A stretch of 64,000 nt of DNA, taken from contig NZ_CFGI01000004.1 in the NCBI RefSeq assembly GCF_001347015.1, positions 124,001 to 188,000 on the forward strand, given 5' to 3'. This document shows positions 38,843 to 47,834 of the stretch, piece by piece (within the stretch, counting starts at the first letter, position 1; each line of letters starts with the position of its first letter). Position numbers and translations under genes: made by a program. The stretch comes from Streptococcus pneumoniae. GTDB lineage: Bacteria; Bacillota; Bacilli; Lactobacillales; Streptococcaceae. The notes under the pieces were generated by a model. That model was given only the letters and a program-made list of their open reading frames with translations, was not told the DNA's origin and ran no database searches.

Positions 38843-39809
38843 TTCTTACAACTCCTGCCCAACGAGAGGCTTCTTCTTGTATTTTCTTAGCTGCTCCGTA
38901 ATACAAATCTTTTAGGATTTCTTCAACGGTTTCTTCTTTGGAAACAAGCCCTGCAATCTGACCTGCCATGACAGATCCGCCATCCACATCTCCGTGAACA
39001 ACCGCTTTGGCTAGAGCACCCGCTCCCATTTGTTCAAAGATTTCCAAATCAGGATTTTCTTGTTTAAAGGCATCTTTTTCAGCTTTTTCAAAATCACGAG
39101 TCAACTGATTTTTAATAGCTCGAACAGCATGTCCAAAGTGTTGAGCTGAAATCGTAGTATCAATATCTCTAGCTTTTAAAATTTTTGCCTTATAATTTGG
39201 ATGGGCATTAGACTCTTTGGCAACGACAAAACGCGTTCCAACCTGAACAGCCTCTGCACCTAGCATAAAGCCAGCCGCAGCACCTTCACCATCCGCAATC
39301 CCTCCTGCCGCAATAACAGGAATAGATACAGCTGCCACCACTTGACGCACCAAGGTCATGGTTGTTAATTTACCGATATGTCCCCCAGCTTCCATTCCTT
39401 CTGCGATAACAGCATCTGCACCAATTTTTTCCATTCGTTTAGCTAGGGCAACACTTGGTACAACAGGAATAACTGTAATCCCAGCTTCATGGAAGCGTTC
39501 CATGTATTTTCCAGGATTTCCTGCGCCTGTTGTCACTACCTTAACCCCTTCCTCGATAACAAGGTCTACAATATCTTCCACAAAGGGAGACAAGAGCATG
39601 ATGTTGACACCGAAGGGTTTATCAGTCAACGATTTGATCTTGTCAATATTTGCCTTGACAACTTCTTTAGGGGCATTTCCCCCACCGATAATCCCTAGTC
39701 CTCCAGCCTTGGAAACAGCCCCTGCCAAATCACCATCAGCGACCCAGGCCATTCCTCCTTGGAAAATAGGATAGTCAATCTTCAATAATTCTGTAATACG
39801 TGTTTTCAT
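38835..39809 (-). CDS. fabK: FMN-dependent enoyl-ACP reductase II
   Basis: 324 aa flavoprotein of the nitronate-monooxygenase-like fold, the final step of each elongation cycle. The FMN site includes PIFQGGMAWVADG at the start and IAAGGIADGEGAAAGFMLGA near 175. FabK replaces FabI in pneumococci and is triclosan-insensitive. It starts a unit with its own FabT-like operator. Confidence 0.97.
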   Translation of the reverse strand: MKTRITELLKIDYPIFQGGMAWVADGDLAGAVSKAGGLGIIGGGNAPKEVVKANIDKIKSLTDKPFGVNIMLLSPFVEDIVDLVIEEGVKVVTTGAGNPGKYMERFHEAGITVIPVVPSVALAKRMEKIGADAVIAEGMEAGGHIGKLTTMTLVRQVVAAVSIPVIAAGGIADGEGAAAGFMLGAEAVQVGTRFVVAKESNAHPNYKAKILKARDIDTTISAQHFGHAVRAIKNQLTRDFEKAEKDAFKQENPDLEIFEQMGAGALAKAVVHGDVDGGSVMAGQIAGLVSKEETVEEILKDLYYGAAKKIQEEASRWAGVVRND

Positions 39810-39855
39810 AGTTCCTCCATCGTTTCTTGCTTACGTAATAGTTCGATATCGTCAT

Positions 39856-39872
39856 AATTTGACAATCAAACT
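39856..39872 (-). promoter_or_regulatory. FabT-like operator upstream of fabK
   Basis: AATTTGACAATCAAACT at 39856-39872; on the minus strand it reads AGTTTGATTGTCAAATT, the palindrome I know as the FabT site. It lies 47 bases before the fabK start codon. The exact -10/-35 pair was not resolved. Confidence 0.75.
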
Positions 39873-39888
39873 ATTGCCTAAACAAGAG

Positions 39889-39908
39889 GGAGCGGGTTTC
39901 CCTACTCC
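39889..39908 (-). terminator. Terminator-like hairpin between acpP and fabK
   Basis: GGAG-GGG paired with CCC-CTCC around a TTT loop; the minus strand continues CTCTTGTTT. It separates the fabT-fabH-acpP unit from the fabK unit. Confidence 0.5.
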
Positions 39909-39927
39909 TTCTATTTATATTCTGCTT

Positions 39928-40032
39928 ATACTCTTCGAAAATCAAATTCAAACCACGTCAGCGTCACCTTGCCGTACTCAAGTACAGCCTGCGGCTAGCT
40001 TCCTAGTTTGCTCTTTGATTTTCATTGAGTAT
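39928..40032 (-). repeat. BOX element between acpP and fabK
   Basis: Plus strand starts ATACTCTTCGAAAATC and ends TTCATTGAGTAT, boxC-boxA without boxB. The last base is the first base (plus-strand sense) of the acpP stop triplet. Confidence 0.92.
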
Positions 40033-40256
40033 TATTTTGTTTGCTCTTCAACGTAGGCAACCAAGTCACCAACTGTTTTCAAGTCATCTTCTGCTTCGAT
40101 TTGGATATCAAAAGCGTCTTCGATTTCTGAGATCACTTGGAACAAGTCCAATGAATCTGCGTCCAAATCATCAAAAGTTGATTCAAGTGTTACTTCTGAT
40201 GCGTCTTTTCCAAGTTCTTCAACGATAATTTCTTGTACTTTTTCAAATACTGCCAT
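40032..40256 (-). CDS. acpP: Acyl carrier protein
   Basis: 74 aa acidic carrier that holds growing acyl chains on a phosphopantetheine arm attached to the serine of [10 protein letters not shown] (about residue 35). The motif departs slightly from the usual DSLDxVE. It lies between fabH and fabK, so it is the biosynthetic ACP. FabT is known to need acyl-ACP as co-repressor; a second, more divergent ACP could exist elsewhere. Confidence 0.95.
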   Translation of the reverse strand: MAVFEKVQEIIVEELGKDASEVTLESTFDDLDADSLDLFQVISEIEDAFDIQIEAEDDLKTVGDLVAYVEEQTK

Positions 40257-40314
40257 GATAGGACTCCTTTAAAATAAATAGTTTTTTATAACAATGTGTT
40301 CACCACATGATTAC

Positions 40315-41289
40315 CTAAATTGTAAGAATGAGCGTGCCCCAGGTCAAGCCTCCACCGAAACCTGATAGCAGAACAGTTTGGCTACCATCTAAATGGATAA
40401 GACCTTGTTCCACACACTCTGAAAGTAAAATCGGGATACTGGCTGCACTGGTATTGCCATATTCCATCATATTGGCTGGAAGCTTGTCTCGATCGACACC
40501 GATTTTTCTAGCCATCTTATCCAAAATACGGTCATTAGCCTGATGAAGTAGCAGATAATCCAAGTCTGTCGCCTCTATAGGAGATTCATCAATAGTCTGC
40601 TTGATAGACTTGGCTACATCTCGAATAGCAAAATCAAAGACCGCGCGCCCATCCATCTTCAAAAATGAATCTGCATTTTCTTGATCTGAAAATGGAGAAT
40701 GCAGACCTGAATGTCCATAAGTCAGACACTCGCTGCGACTTCCATCGCTATTGAGACTCTCAGCTATGAAATGCTCTTGCTCACTGGCTTCTAGCAAGAC
40801 ACCACCAGCACCATCTCCAAACAACACAGCTGTTGATCGGTCTGACCAATCGACTGCTTTAGAGAGGGTTTCACTACCAATCACCAAACCTTTTTGAAAG
40901 CGACCAGAAGCGATAAACTTTTCAGCAGCTGAAAGAGCAAATACAAATCCACTACAAGCCGCTGTTAGGTCAAAAGCAAAGGCCTTATTAGCACCAATAT
41001 TAGCTTGAACACGAGCAGCTGTAGAGGGCATCATCGAATCAGGAGTAATGGTAGCTAGGATGATAAAATCCAGTTCCTCTCCTGTTATTCCAGCTTTTGC
41101 CATCAGTTTCTTAGCAACCTCTGTAGCCAAATCACTGGTAGATTCTGTTCTTGAAATATGCCTTTGTCGTATTCCCGTCCGACTTGAAATCCACTCATCA
41201 TTGGTATCCATAATCTGAGCCAAGTCGTGATTTGTAACCACTTGCTCTGGCACATAATGAGCAACCTGGCTTATTTTTGCAAAAGCCAT
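40315..41289 (-). CDS. fabH: Beta-ketoacyl-ACP synthase III
   Basis: 324 aa initiating condensing enzyme. The catalytic cysteine lies in [14 protein letters not shown] (about residue 112), His in [10 protein letters not shown] and Asn in [10 protein letters not shown]. It overlaps fabT by one base (TAATG), so the two genes are coupled. Confidence 0.97.
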   Translation of the reverse strand: MAFAKISQVAHYVPEQVVTNHDLAQIMDTNDEWISSRTGIRQRHISRTESTSDLATEVAKKLMAKAGITGEELDFIILATITPDSMMPSTAARVQANIGANKAFAFDLTAACSGFVFALSAAEKFIASGRFQKGLVIGSETLSKAVDWSDRSTAVLFGDGAGGVLLEASEQEHFIAESLNSDGSRSECLTYGHSGLHSPFSDQENADSFLKMDGRAVFDFAIRDVAKSIKQTIDESPIEATDLDYLLLHQANDRILDKMARKIGVDRDKLPANMMEYGNTSAASIPILLSECVEQGLIHLDGSQTVLLSGFGGGLTWGTLILTI

Positions 41290-41723
41290 TATTTCAAATC
41301 CTCCAAAAATTGATAAAGATTGGTCAAACCTTTGCTCATAACATCAATTTCTTCCTTACTCATACCATCAATGATTTTTTCAACCATGGCCTTGTGGAAG
41401 CGTTTATGTAACCTATGAACCAAGCGACCCTTCTTTGTCAAATGTAGATGCACCACACGACGATCCTGCTCTGAGCGAATGCGTTCAATGTAACCCTTGC
41501 GTTCGAGATTATTCAAACTAGTCGTAACTGTCCCAAGAGTCACCATCAACTCTTTTGACACTTGACTTGGTGTCACGTCTGGGAATTTCCCAATCACATC
41601 AATCGTATGCATTTCTTTGATGGAGATATCCTTGAAACGACTACCTCTCAAGCTCACTTCCTCAATGACAAGGACATTGTTAAATATAGATGTTAAATAT
41701 TCATTAATTCGTTGGTAGTCCAT
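41289..41723 (-). CDS. fabT: MarR-type fatty-acid repressor
   Basis: 144 aa winged-helix MarR protein. The recognition region is about residues 50-85 ([20 protein letters not shown] and the wing [19 protein letters not shown]). FabT represses the fab genes when bound to acyl-ACP. It has its own promoter with a FabT-like site downstream of the -10, implying autoregulation. AAGGAGGG precedes the ATG. Confidence 0.95.
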   Translation of the reverse strand: MDYQRINEYLTSIFNNVLVIEEVSLRGSRFKDISIKEMHTIDVIGKFPDVTPSQVSKELMVTLGTVTTSLNNLERKGYIERIRSEQDRRVVHLHLTKKGRLVHRLHKRFHKAMVEKIIDGMSKEEIDVMSKGLTNLYQFLEDLK

Positions 41724-41751
41724 TTTTCATATCCCTCCTTCTCCAAAAAAC

Positions 41752-41808
41752 TTTTACAATCAAAACATTTGACAAGAGAATTATATCAAAGTTCAAAGAA
41801 TGATGCAA
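41752..41808 (-). promoter_or_regulatory. fabT promoter and FabT-like operator
   Basis: Minus-strand TTGCAT (41803-41808), 17-base spacer, TATAAT (41780-41785). A FabT-like site TTTTACAATCAAAAC starts at 41752, between the start point and the ribosome site. Confidence 0.7.
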
Positions 41809-41816
41809 GTATTTTT

Positions 41817-42602
41817 TTATTTTCCTGTAAATTTAGGTCTTCTTCTCTCCGAATGAGCTCGCACTCCTTCTTTGAAATCCTCTGTTTGAGCTAAGGATCC
41901 CTGTAGGTTCAGTTCCAAAGTAGCGTAATCCTGCCAGTCTTTAAATTGGCTCTCCCAAACCAACTTCTTAATGGCTGCATAGGAATTACTTGAACCACGT
42001 CTTAATTTTTTAAGAAGCTGTTCTCTCGTCTTTTCAAGTTTATCAGCTTCAGAAACGCGGTAAACCAGTCCCCATTCTAGGGCTTTTTCTGCGTTCAAAG
42101 CCTCACCTGTCATAGCTAGTTGGGCAGCACGCGTCACACCGATACTGCGGCTCAAGAGATGAATTCCTCCTGCATCTGGAGCCAAGCCAACGCCAACAAA
42201 GGCTTGAATAAACTTAGCCTTATCCGTTGCCAGACAGAAATCTGCCGCAACAGCCATATTCGCTGCGGCACCTGCAACAGCCCCATCAACCTCCATCAAA
42301 ACAGGTTTGCCTATTTGCTTAATTTTATAGGAAATAGTATTGACCAATTCTGCGATTTTCGTCAATGATGGAATATCATCCTCATCCACTGCCCGCTTCA
42401 TCTCAACCAAATCTCCTCCAACGGAGAAGACTTTGCCATTGGCATTGATTAAGATAAAATGCACAGCTGGATTTTCTTCTGCCAGAGTCAAGGCTTCTAA
42501 AGTTTCTTCACACATGGGAATATGAAAACCATTTGCAACCTCAGGACGGTTTAAAGTAATAATTGCCAAATCCTCTTCAAGCTGATAAATAATGTGTTCC
42601 AT
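41817..42602 (-). CDS. fabM: Trans-2-decenoyl-ACP isomerase
   Basis: 261 aa crotonase-fold protein (usually annotated enoyl-CoA hydratase) at the head of the fab cluster. In pneumococci FabM isomerises trans-2 to cis-3-decenoyl-ACP and so creates unsaturated fatty acids. The oxyanion-hole segments [14 protein letters not shown] and [20 protein letters not shown] are visible. The name rests mostly on position next to fabT. It has its own leader; a weak FabT-like element TTTTATTATCAAAGTA is upstream near 42640. Confidence 0.92.
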   Translation of the reverse strand: MEHIIYQLEEDLAIITLNRPEVANGFHIPMCEETLEALTLAEENPAVHFILINANGKVFSVGGDLVEMKRAVDEDDIPSLTKIAELVNTISYKIKQIGKPVLMEVDGAVAGAAANMAVAADFCLATDKAKFIQAFVGVGLAPDAGGIHLLSRSIGVTRAAQLAMTGEALNAEKALEWGLVYRVSEADKLEKTREQLLKKLRRGSSNSYAAIKKLVWESQFKDWQDYATLELNLQGSLAQTEDFKEGVRAHSERRRPKFTGK

Positions 42603-42684
42603 CTGGACTCCTTTTTATTTTATAAGCAGTTTAAATCATTTTATTATCAAAGTATATCTTTTTTAAAACTCGAAAGCAAGAAAA

Positions 42685-42711
42685 AATCGACTGAAAGTGT
42701 CTCAGCCGATT
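42685..42711 (-). terminator. Orphan terminator-like hairpin between fabM and aspartokinase
   Basis: Minus strand: AATCGGCTGA / TCAGTCGATT with one mismatch, 7-base loop, then TTTTTT. It stands upstream of fabM and does not follow any gene on that strand. Confidence 0.6.
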
Positions 42712-42753
42712 GGAAAGGATCGCTTTAGGCTAGAAAGCATCTTATTTTCTTCA

Positions 42754-42782
42754 TTGAAAAAAGGCTTTCTTTCTGCTATAAT
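42754..42782 (+). promoter_or_regulatory. Promoter of the aspartokinase gene
   Basis: TTGAAA (42754-42759), 17-base spacer, TATAAT (42777-42782). Confidence 0.75.
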
Positions 42783-42811
42783 CGTATAAAATACTTACTT
42801 TAGGAGTTCTT

Positions 42812-44176
42812 ATGAAAGTTGTTAAATTTGGAGGTAGCTCTCTTGCCTCTGCTAGTCAATTAGAAAAAGTTTTGAACATCGTAAAAAGTGATTCAGAGCG
42901 CCGTTTTGTAGTCGTTTCTGCGCCTGGTAAACGCAATGCTGAAGATACTAAGGTTACGGATGCCTTGATTAAATACTACCGTGATTATGTCGCTGGTAAC
43001 GATATTAGTAAGAGTCAAAGTTGGATTATCGACCGCTATGCTGCCATGGTTAGTGAATTAGGACTAAAACCAGCTGTTTTAGAAAAAATTTCTAAAAGCA
43101 TTCGCGCCTTAGCCACTCTTCCTGTTGATGAAAACGAATTTCTCTACGATACTTTCCTAGCAGCCGGTGAAAATAACAATGCTAAATTGATTGCTGCCTA
43201 TTTTAACCAAAACGGTATCGATGCGCGCTATGTTCACCCTAGAGAAGCTGGGATTGTGGTCACAAGTGAACCTGGTCACGCTCGCATCATTCCATCAAGT
43301 TATGACAAGATTGAGGAATTGACAAATGCAAATGAAGTACTTGTCATTCCTGGTTTCTTTGGAGTTACCAAGGAAAATCAAATCTGTACCTTCTCACGTG
43401 GAGGCTCAGACATTACAGGTTCTATCATTGCTGCAGGTGTTAAAGCTGATCTCTATGAAAACTTTACGGATGTTGATGGTATCTTTGCAGCTCACCCAGG
43501 AATTATCCACCAGCCACACTCGATTCCTGAGTTGACCTACCGTGAAATGCGTGAGTTGGCCTATGCAGGATTCTCAGTTCTTCATGACGAAGCTCTTCTT
43601 CCTGCCTACCGTGGAAAAATTCCTCTGGTTATCAAGAATACCAACAATCCTGACCATCCAGGTACTCGTATCGTTTTAAAACACAGTAGTGATGAATTTC
43701 CAGTTGTAGGAATTGCTGGTGATTCTGACTTTGTCAGCATCAACATGTCGAAATACCTCATGAACCGTGAGGTTGGATTTGGACGCAAGGTTCTTCAAAT
43801 CCTCGAAGATCTTAACATCGGTTGGGAACATATGCCAACAGGTATCGACGATCTTTCAATTATTCTTCGTTCTCGCGAACTAACTCCTATCAAGGAAGAA
43901 GAAATCCTTCGTCAGTTGGTTCAAAAGGCTGAAGTAGACCATGCAGAAATCGAACACGACCTTTCAATCATTATGATTGTTGGAGAAAAAATGAAGAGTC
44001 ATATCGGAGTGACTGCTACTGCGACACGTGCTCTATCTGAAAACAAGATCAACATCCAGATGATGTCTCAAGGTTCTAGTGAAGTTTCTATCATGTTTGT
44101 TGTCAATAAAGACCAAGAAAAAGCAGCAATCAAAGCCCTCTACAATGCCTTTTTCGGCGAAAGTAAGGAAGACTAA
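42812..44176 (+). CDS. lysC: Aspartokinase
   Basis: 454 aa enzyme phosphorylating aspartate, the first step to lysine, threonine and methionine (and diaminopimelate-type precursors). The kinase opens VVKFGGSSLASASQ; two ACT domains fill the last 150 residues (around VGIAGDSDFVSINM and IMIVGEKMKSHIGV). A single subunit type, probably feedback controlled. Two bases separate it from the DUF956 gene. Confidence 0.95.
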   Translation: MKVVKFGGSSLASASQLEKVLNIVKSDSERRFVVVSAPGKRNAEDTKVTDALIKYYRDYVAGNDISKSQSWIIDRYAAMVSELGLKPAVLEKISKSIRALATLPVDENEFLYDTFLAAGENNNAKLIAAYFNQNGIDARYVHPREAGIVVTSEPGHARIIPSSYDKIEELTNANEVLVIPGFFGVTKENQICTFSRGGSDITGSIIAAGVKADLYENFTDVDGIFAAHPGIIHQPHSIPELTYREMRELAYAGFSVLHDEALLPAYRGKIPLVIKNTNNPDHPGTRIVLKHSSDEFPVVGIAGDSDFVSINMSKYLMNREVGFGRKVLQILEDLNIGWEHMPTGIDDLSIILRSRELTPIKEEEILRQLVQKAEVDHAEIEHDLSIIMIVGEKMKSHIGVTATATRALSENKINIQMMSQGSSEVSIMFVVNKDQEKAAIKALYNAFFGESKED

Positions 44177-44178
44177 TC

Positions 44179-44550
44179 ATGGCCCAATCGCTTAATAAAA
44201 CAGTGCTTCTCAGCACGACAGGCACTTCCTACCTCTCTATAGCTGGGAAAGTTGGGAAATTCCTTGTCGGAGATCAGGCCTTGGAATTTTACCCAGATGT
44301 CAATGTTGAACAATTTATCCAGATTCCTTGGGGGCATATCAATCAGATTGGAGCCAATGTCACTGGGCGGAAAATCAGTCGCCACTTCGAAGTCTTTACA
44401 GACAAAGGAAAATTCCTCTTTGCTTCAAAAGACTCAGGTGCCATTCTCAAAATTGCTCGTGAAAAACTGGGAAATGACAAGGTCGTCAAACTTCCGACCC
44501 TGATTCAGACAATTAGCCAAAAATTTAAAAATCTATTTGCAAAAAAGTAG
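44179..44550 (+). CDS. DUF956 family protein
   Basis: 123 aa. The segment FIQIPWGHINQIGANV and the later FLFASKDSGAILKIAR match DUF956, a small family often found next to mannose PTS genes in lactic acid bacteria (ManO-like). No membrane segment. Here it sits alone behind aspartokinase, and its end overlaps the serS promoter. The function is not established. Confidence 0.8.
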   Translation: MAQSLNKTVLLSTTGTSYLSIAGKVGKFLVGDQALEFYPDVNVEQFIQIPWGHINQIGANVTGRKISRHFEVFTDKGKFLFASKDSGAILKIAREKLGNDKVVKLPTLIQTISQKFKNLFAKK

Positions 44551-44565
44551 AAACTTTAGTATAAT
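44537..44565 (+). promoter_or_regulatory. serS promoter
   Basis: TTGCAA (44537-44542), 17-base spacer, TATAAT (44560-44565). The -35 lies inside the end of the DUF956 gene. Confidence 0.75.
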
Positions 44566-44571
44566 CATAGC

Positions 44572-44748
44572 AACGGATAAGTAGGTTATCTTCTTCTTTC
44601 AGAAAGTCTGCGGGTGCTGCGAGCAGATAGGAGGGATAGGTGAAATTCTACCGTTAGTAACAATTACATACACAATCAAGTGCACACCTGTGAAGTTGGA
44701 TGGAACCGTGGCCCTGCCACTCCAACGCTTTGTCAGGTGTGCTTTTTT
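44572..44748 (+). promoter_or_regulatory. T-box leader of serS
   Basis: The leader contains the T-box core TGGAACCGTGG (44701-44711) inside an antiterminator helix. The alternative terminator pairs GCACACCTG with CAGGTGTGC (44734-44742) followed by TTTTTT (44743-44748). Uncharged seryl-tRNA would favour serS expression. The specifier codon was not assigned with certainty. Confidence 0.88.
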
Positions 44749-44763
44749 CATAAAGGAGTTCTT

Positions 44764-46038
44764 ATGTTAGATATCAAACGTATTCGTACAGACTTTGAAG
44801 CTGTCGCAGAAAAATTGGCTACACGTGGTGTAGATGCTGCTGTCTTGAATGAGATGAAAGAAATCGATGCTAAACGTCGTGACATCTTGGTCAAGGTTGA
44901 AACTCTCAAAGCAGAACGTAACACAGTTTCTGCTGAGATTGCCCAAGCTAAGCGCAACAAGGAAAATGCAGATGACAAGATTGCTGCCATGCAAACTCTA
45001 TCTGCTGATGTCAAAGCCTTGGATGCTGAATTGGCAGAAATCGATGCTAAATTAACAGAATTTACAACGACTCTTCCTAACATCCCAGCTGACAGTGTTC
45101 CTGTTGGGGCTGATGAAGATGACAATGTGGAAGTTCGCCGTTGGGGGACTCCACGCGAGTTTGACTTCGAACCTAAAGCTCACTGGGATCTTGGTGAATA
45201 CCTTGGCATCCTTGACTGGGAACGCGGTGGTAAGGTAACAGGAGCTCGCTTCCTCTTCTATAAAGGCCTCGGTGCTCGTTTGGAACGTGCTATCTACAAC
45301 TTTATGTTGGATGAGCATGGAAAGGAAGGCTATACGGAAGTCATCACACCTTACATGGTTAACCACGATTCTATGTTTGGGACTGGTCAATATCCAAAAT
45401 TCAAGGAAGACACTTTTGAACTCAGCGACAGCAATTATGTCCTTATTCCTACAGCCGAAGTTCCTCTGACAAATTACTACCGTGATGAAATTCTTGACGG
45501 TAAAGACCTACCAATCTACTTTACTGCTATGAGCCCATCATTCCGTTCTGAGGCTGGTTCAGCTGGCCGTGATACTCGTGGCTTGATCCGTTTGCACCAA
45601 TTCCACAAGGTTGAAATGGTCAAATTTGCCAAACCAGAAGAATCTTACGAAGAATTGGAAAAAATGACAGCCAACGCTGAAAATATCCTTCAAAAACTTA
45701 ACCTTCCATACCGTGTCGTTGCTCTCTCTACAGGAGATATGGGCTTCTCAGCTGCGAAGACTTACGACTTGGAAGTGTGGATTCCAGCGCAAAATACCTA
45801 CCGTGAAATCTCAAGCTGTTCAAACACAGAAGATTTCCAAGCACGTCGTGCCCAAATCCGTTACCGTGATGAAGCAGATGGCAAGGTGAAACTCCTTCAT
45901 ACCTTGAACGGTTCTGGACTTGCAGTTGGACGTACAGTGGCTGCTATTCTTGAAAATTACCAAAATGAAGATGGTTCTGTAACCATTCCAGAAGTACTTC
46001 GTCCATACATGGGTGGAGCTGAAGTCATCAAACCATAA
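44764..46038 (+). CDS. serS: Seryl-tRNA synthetase
   Basis: 424 aa class II synthetase. The long coiled-coil arm (about 25-105, with [12 protein letters not shown]) reaches the tRNA; motif 2 is [21 protein letters not shown] and motif 3 is [16 protein letters not shown]. The ATG at 44764 follows AAAGGAG; an upstream ATG at 44680 lies inside the T-box and is rejected. Confidence 0.98.
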   Translation: MLDIKRIRTDFEAVAEKLATRGVDAAVLNEMKEIDAKRRDILVKVETLKAERNTVSAEIAQAKRNKENADDKIAAMQTLSADVKALDAELAEIDAKLTEFTTTLPNIPADSVPVGADEDDNVEVRRWGTPREFDFEPKAHWDLGEYLGILDWERGGKVTGARFLFYKGLGARLERAIYNFMLDEHGKEGYTEVITPYMVNHDSMFGTGQYPKFKEDTFELSDSNYVLIPTAEVPLTNYYRDEILDGKDLPIYFTAMSPSFRSEAGSAGRDTRGLIRLHQFHKVEMVKFAKPEESYEELEKMTANAENILQKLNLPYRVVALSTGDMGFSAAKTYDLEVWIPAQNTYREISSCSNTEDFQARRAQIRYRDEADGKVKLLHTLNGSGLAVGRTVAAILENYQNEDGSVTIPEVLRPYMGGAEVIKP

Positions 46039-46042
46039 AAAT

Positions 46043-46070
46043 AAGGTTTAGCTATCTCTAGCTAGACCTT
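46043..46070. terminator. Shared terminator of serS and the convergent transporter
   Basis: 11-bp stem AAGGTTTAGCT/AGCTAGACCTT (one G-T pair), loop ATCTCT, then TTTT. The stop codon of the minus-strand transporter gene (46062-46064) lies inside the stem. Confidence 0.88.
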
Positions 46071-46961
46071 TTTTCGTAACCAAATCAGATAAGCACCTAA
46101 TACAAAGAGTAAAATGATTAGGCAAATAACAGTTTCAGCCAGTACCAGATAATCCAGAAATGGAAATTTCAAGATTCCTTGAACCATCTTGAGCGAAGTA
46201 GCTGTGATAATGGTTGGGAAGGTAAGGGCTGAGAAGGCTGGTTGAAAGCCTTGTTTTAAAATATTGGGCAGACGAGTTAAAACAAAGAAAAAGAAGGATT
46301 GGGAAGCCAAGATCATGACGATTAAGACCCAAGTCGGTAGGCTGGCTCCTCCAACTCGAACTAGGGAAGCCAAGAGTAGAGAGAAGGGAGCACAATAGAT
46401 TCCTTCTTGCCCAAGCAAGGCTAGTGGGAGCGGTTGTTTCTTTAAATCGCTATAAATAAGGGGATAGAGATAGAAGGTCAAGAGAAAACCAAAACTCAAG
46501 GTCGCATAGGCAATTTCGATGATACCGACAAGAGGATAGGTCAAAGCTGCCACTGCTATCCCAACATAGAGAACCGTCCAGCTTGGAGTCGCATGAACCC
46601 TCCGACCCGGACAAGCAAACTTGATGGTGAAACCAGCAATCAAGGCCAAATCCAAGAGAAATGAAAACCACCAGAGCCCTTGCGCTACCAAAGGAAGATG
46701 AGGGAAGACGCGAAAGACATAAGTCGATAAAATCATCCCAGCCATGGGAAAGGTCGCCATTCCTGACAAAAGAGGAGGCTTGATCAATTCTTGCTTGGTT
46801 TCTTTCCAATTAAACAGATGAAGACTCAGAAAGTAAATCCACAAAATCAAACCTGTCAGACTAAACAGATGTGACAGAACTGGCAACGTATCTAAAATAA
46901 GATTTCCAGCTCCTGCCAAACCTAGCAAACAACCTGAAAATACTAAGGGGAGTTTTTTCAT
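46062..46961 (-). CDS. TDT family transporter (TehA/SLAC1-like)
   Basis: 299 aa membrane protein with about ten hydrophobic segments, typical of tellurite-resistance/dicarboxylate transporters. The ATG at 46961 follows GGAGG by 5 bases; a TTG four codons earlier is rejected. Substrate unknown: relatives move sulfite, malate or act as anion channels. It is the only gene of its unit. Confidence 0.8.
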   Translation of the reverse strand: MKKLPLVFSGCLLGLAGAGNLILDTLPVLSHLFSLTGLILWIYFLSLHLFNWKETKQELIKPPLLSGMATFPMAGMILSTYVFRVFPHLPLVAQGLWWFSFLLDLALIAGFTIKFACPGRRVHATPSWTVLYVGIAVAALTYPLVGIIEIAYATLSFGFLLTFYLYPLIYSDLKKQPLPLALLGQEGIYCAPFSLLLASLVRVGGASLPTWVLIVMILASQSFFFFVLTRLPNILKQGFQPAFSALTFPTIITATSLKMVQGILKFPFLDYLVLAETVICLIILLFVLGAYLIWLRKKV

Positions 46962-47028
46962 CCTAACCTCCAATAATCATGTTAGTTTCAGTATATCATA
47001 AAAGCGCTTAAATGAGGGATTAAAAAAC

Positions 47029-47051
47029 GAAGTCCGATTATTTCAGACTTC
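47029..47051 (-). terminator. Terminator of the AhpD-like gene
   Basis: Minus-strand stem GAAGTC/GACTTC with an 11-base loop, followed by GTTTTTT. Confidence 0.7.
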
Positions 47052-47069
47052 ATTTTACTCAGATATGAA

Positions 47070-47618
47070 TTAAACATAAGGTTGCAATTCTGGGTTAATT
47101 GGGGTATTGGCTAGATTGTTGGCATAGTTACAGAGGCTTGCTAGGCTGACACCAAGAACCACATCCAAGGCATTTTGTTGGCTGTAGCCAGCTTCTAGAA
47201 ACTCAGCCAAGGCTTCATCTCCTACACGACCCTTGGTATTGATAATTGCCAAGGTAAACTTAGCCAGAGTGTCCAATTTAGGATCTGTTTCAATTGGAGT
47301 ACGATTGCGAAGAGCTTGAATCAAGTCATCATTCATCTGGATTTGTTTGATTGAAAAGGCTGTGTGACCTGCGACACAGAAGGCACAACCATTGGTCACG
47401 GCTGCCGTGATTTGCACCACTTCACGCTCAACGGGTGTCAGGCTGTTGCGACGATTGATAGATGCGACAGTTCGGTAGGCTTCTAAAGCAGTCGGTGCAT
47501 TGGCCAAGAGACCGATTAGGTTGGGAATATAGCCATTGTTATCTTTTTCTACTGTTTCAAGAACTTCTTTCACTTCTGCTGGTGCTGATTCGACTGTATG
47601 GATGGTAAATGTTGTCAT
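47070..47618 (-). CDS. AhpD-like carboxymuconolactone decarboxylase family protein
   Basis: 182 aa, all helical. The redox motif CAFCVAGHTAFS (CxxC with His) near residue 95 marks an AhpD-type peroxidase/disulfide-reductase branch. In this fold the two cysteines and the histidine act together. Role in peroxide defence is inferred. It is monocistronic. Confidence 0.85.
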   Translation of the reverse strand: MTTFTIHTVESAPAEVKEVLETVEKDNNGYIPNLIGLLANAPTALEAYRTVASINRRNSLTPVEREVVQITAAVTNGCAFCVAGHTAFSIKQIQMNDDLIQALRNRTPIETDPKLDTLAKFTLAIINTKGRVGDEALAEFLEAGYSQQNALDVVLGVSLASLCNYANNLANTPINPELQPYV

Positions 47619-47809
47619 AAGATACCTCTTTTCTTGTTATTGACACTAATATTATTGGAAAATCTTATAAAATCCTGATTCCTAAGTTTATCTAAGACAA
47701 AGCTTTATTCTCTCATAAGATTTTCGTTGTATATTAGTTTATCACACTTCCAATCATTTGCATAATATATATTATATATCAGCTTGATAAAAATCATTTA
47801 TAGGCAAAA

Positions 47810-47832
47810 AAATCACACGAGCTGTGTGATTT
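47810..47832 (-). terminator. Terminator of the AGCS symporter gene
   Basis: Perfect 9-bp stem AAATCACAC/GTGTGATTT with a 5-base loop; the minus strand continues with T residues. The stop codon is three bases away. Confidence 0.88.
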
Positions 47833-47834
47833 CA

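Noticed and set aside
44680-44763. Upstream ATG extending serS by 28 codons
   Set aside because: It lies inside the T-box leader and terminator stem; the ATG at 44764 has a proper AAAGGAG box and the normal SerRS start.
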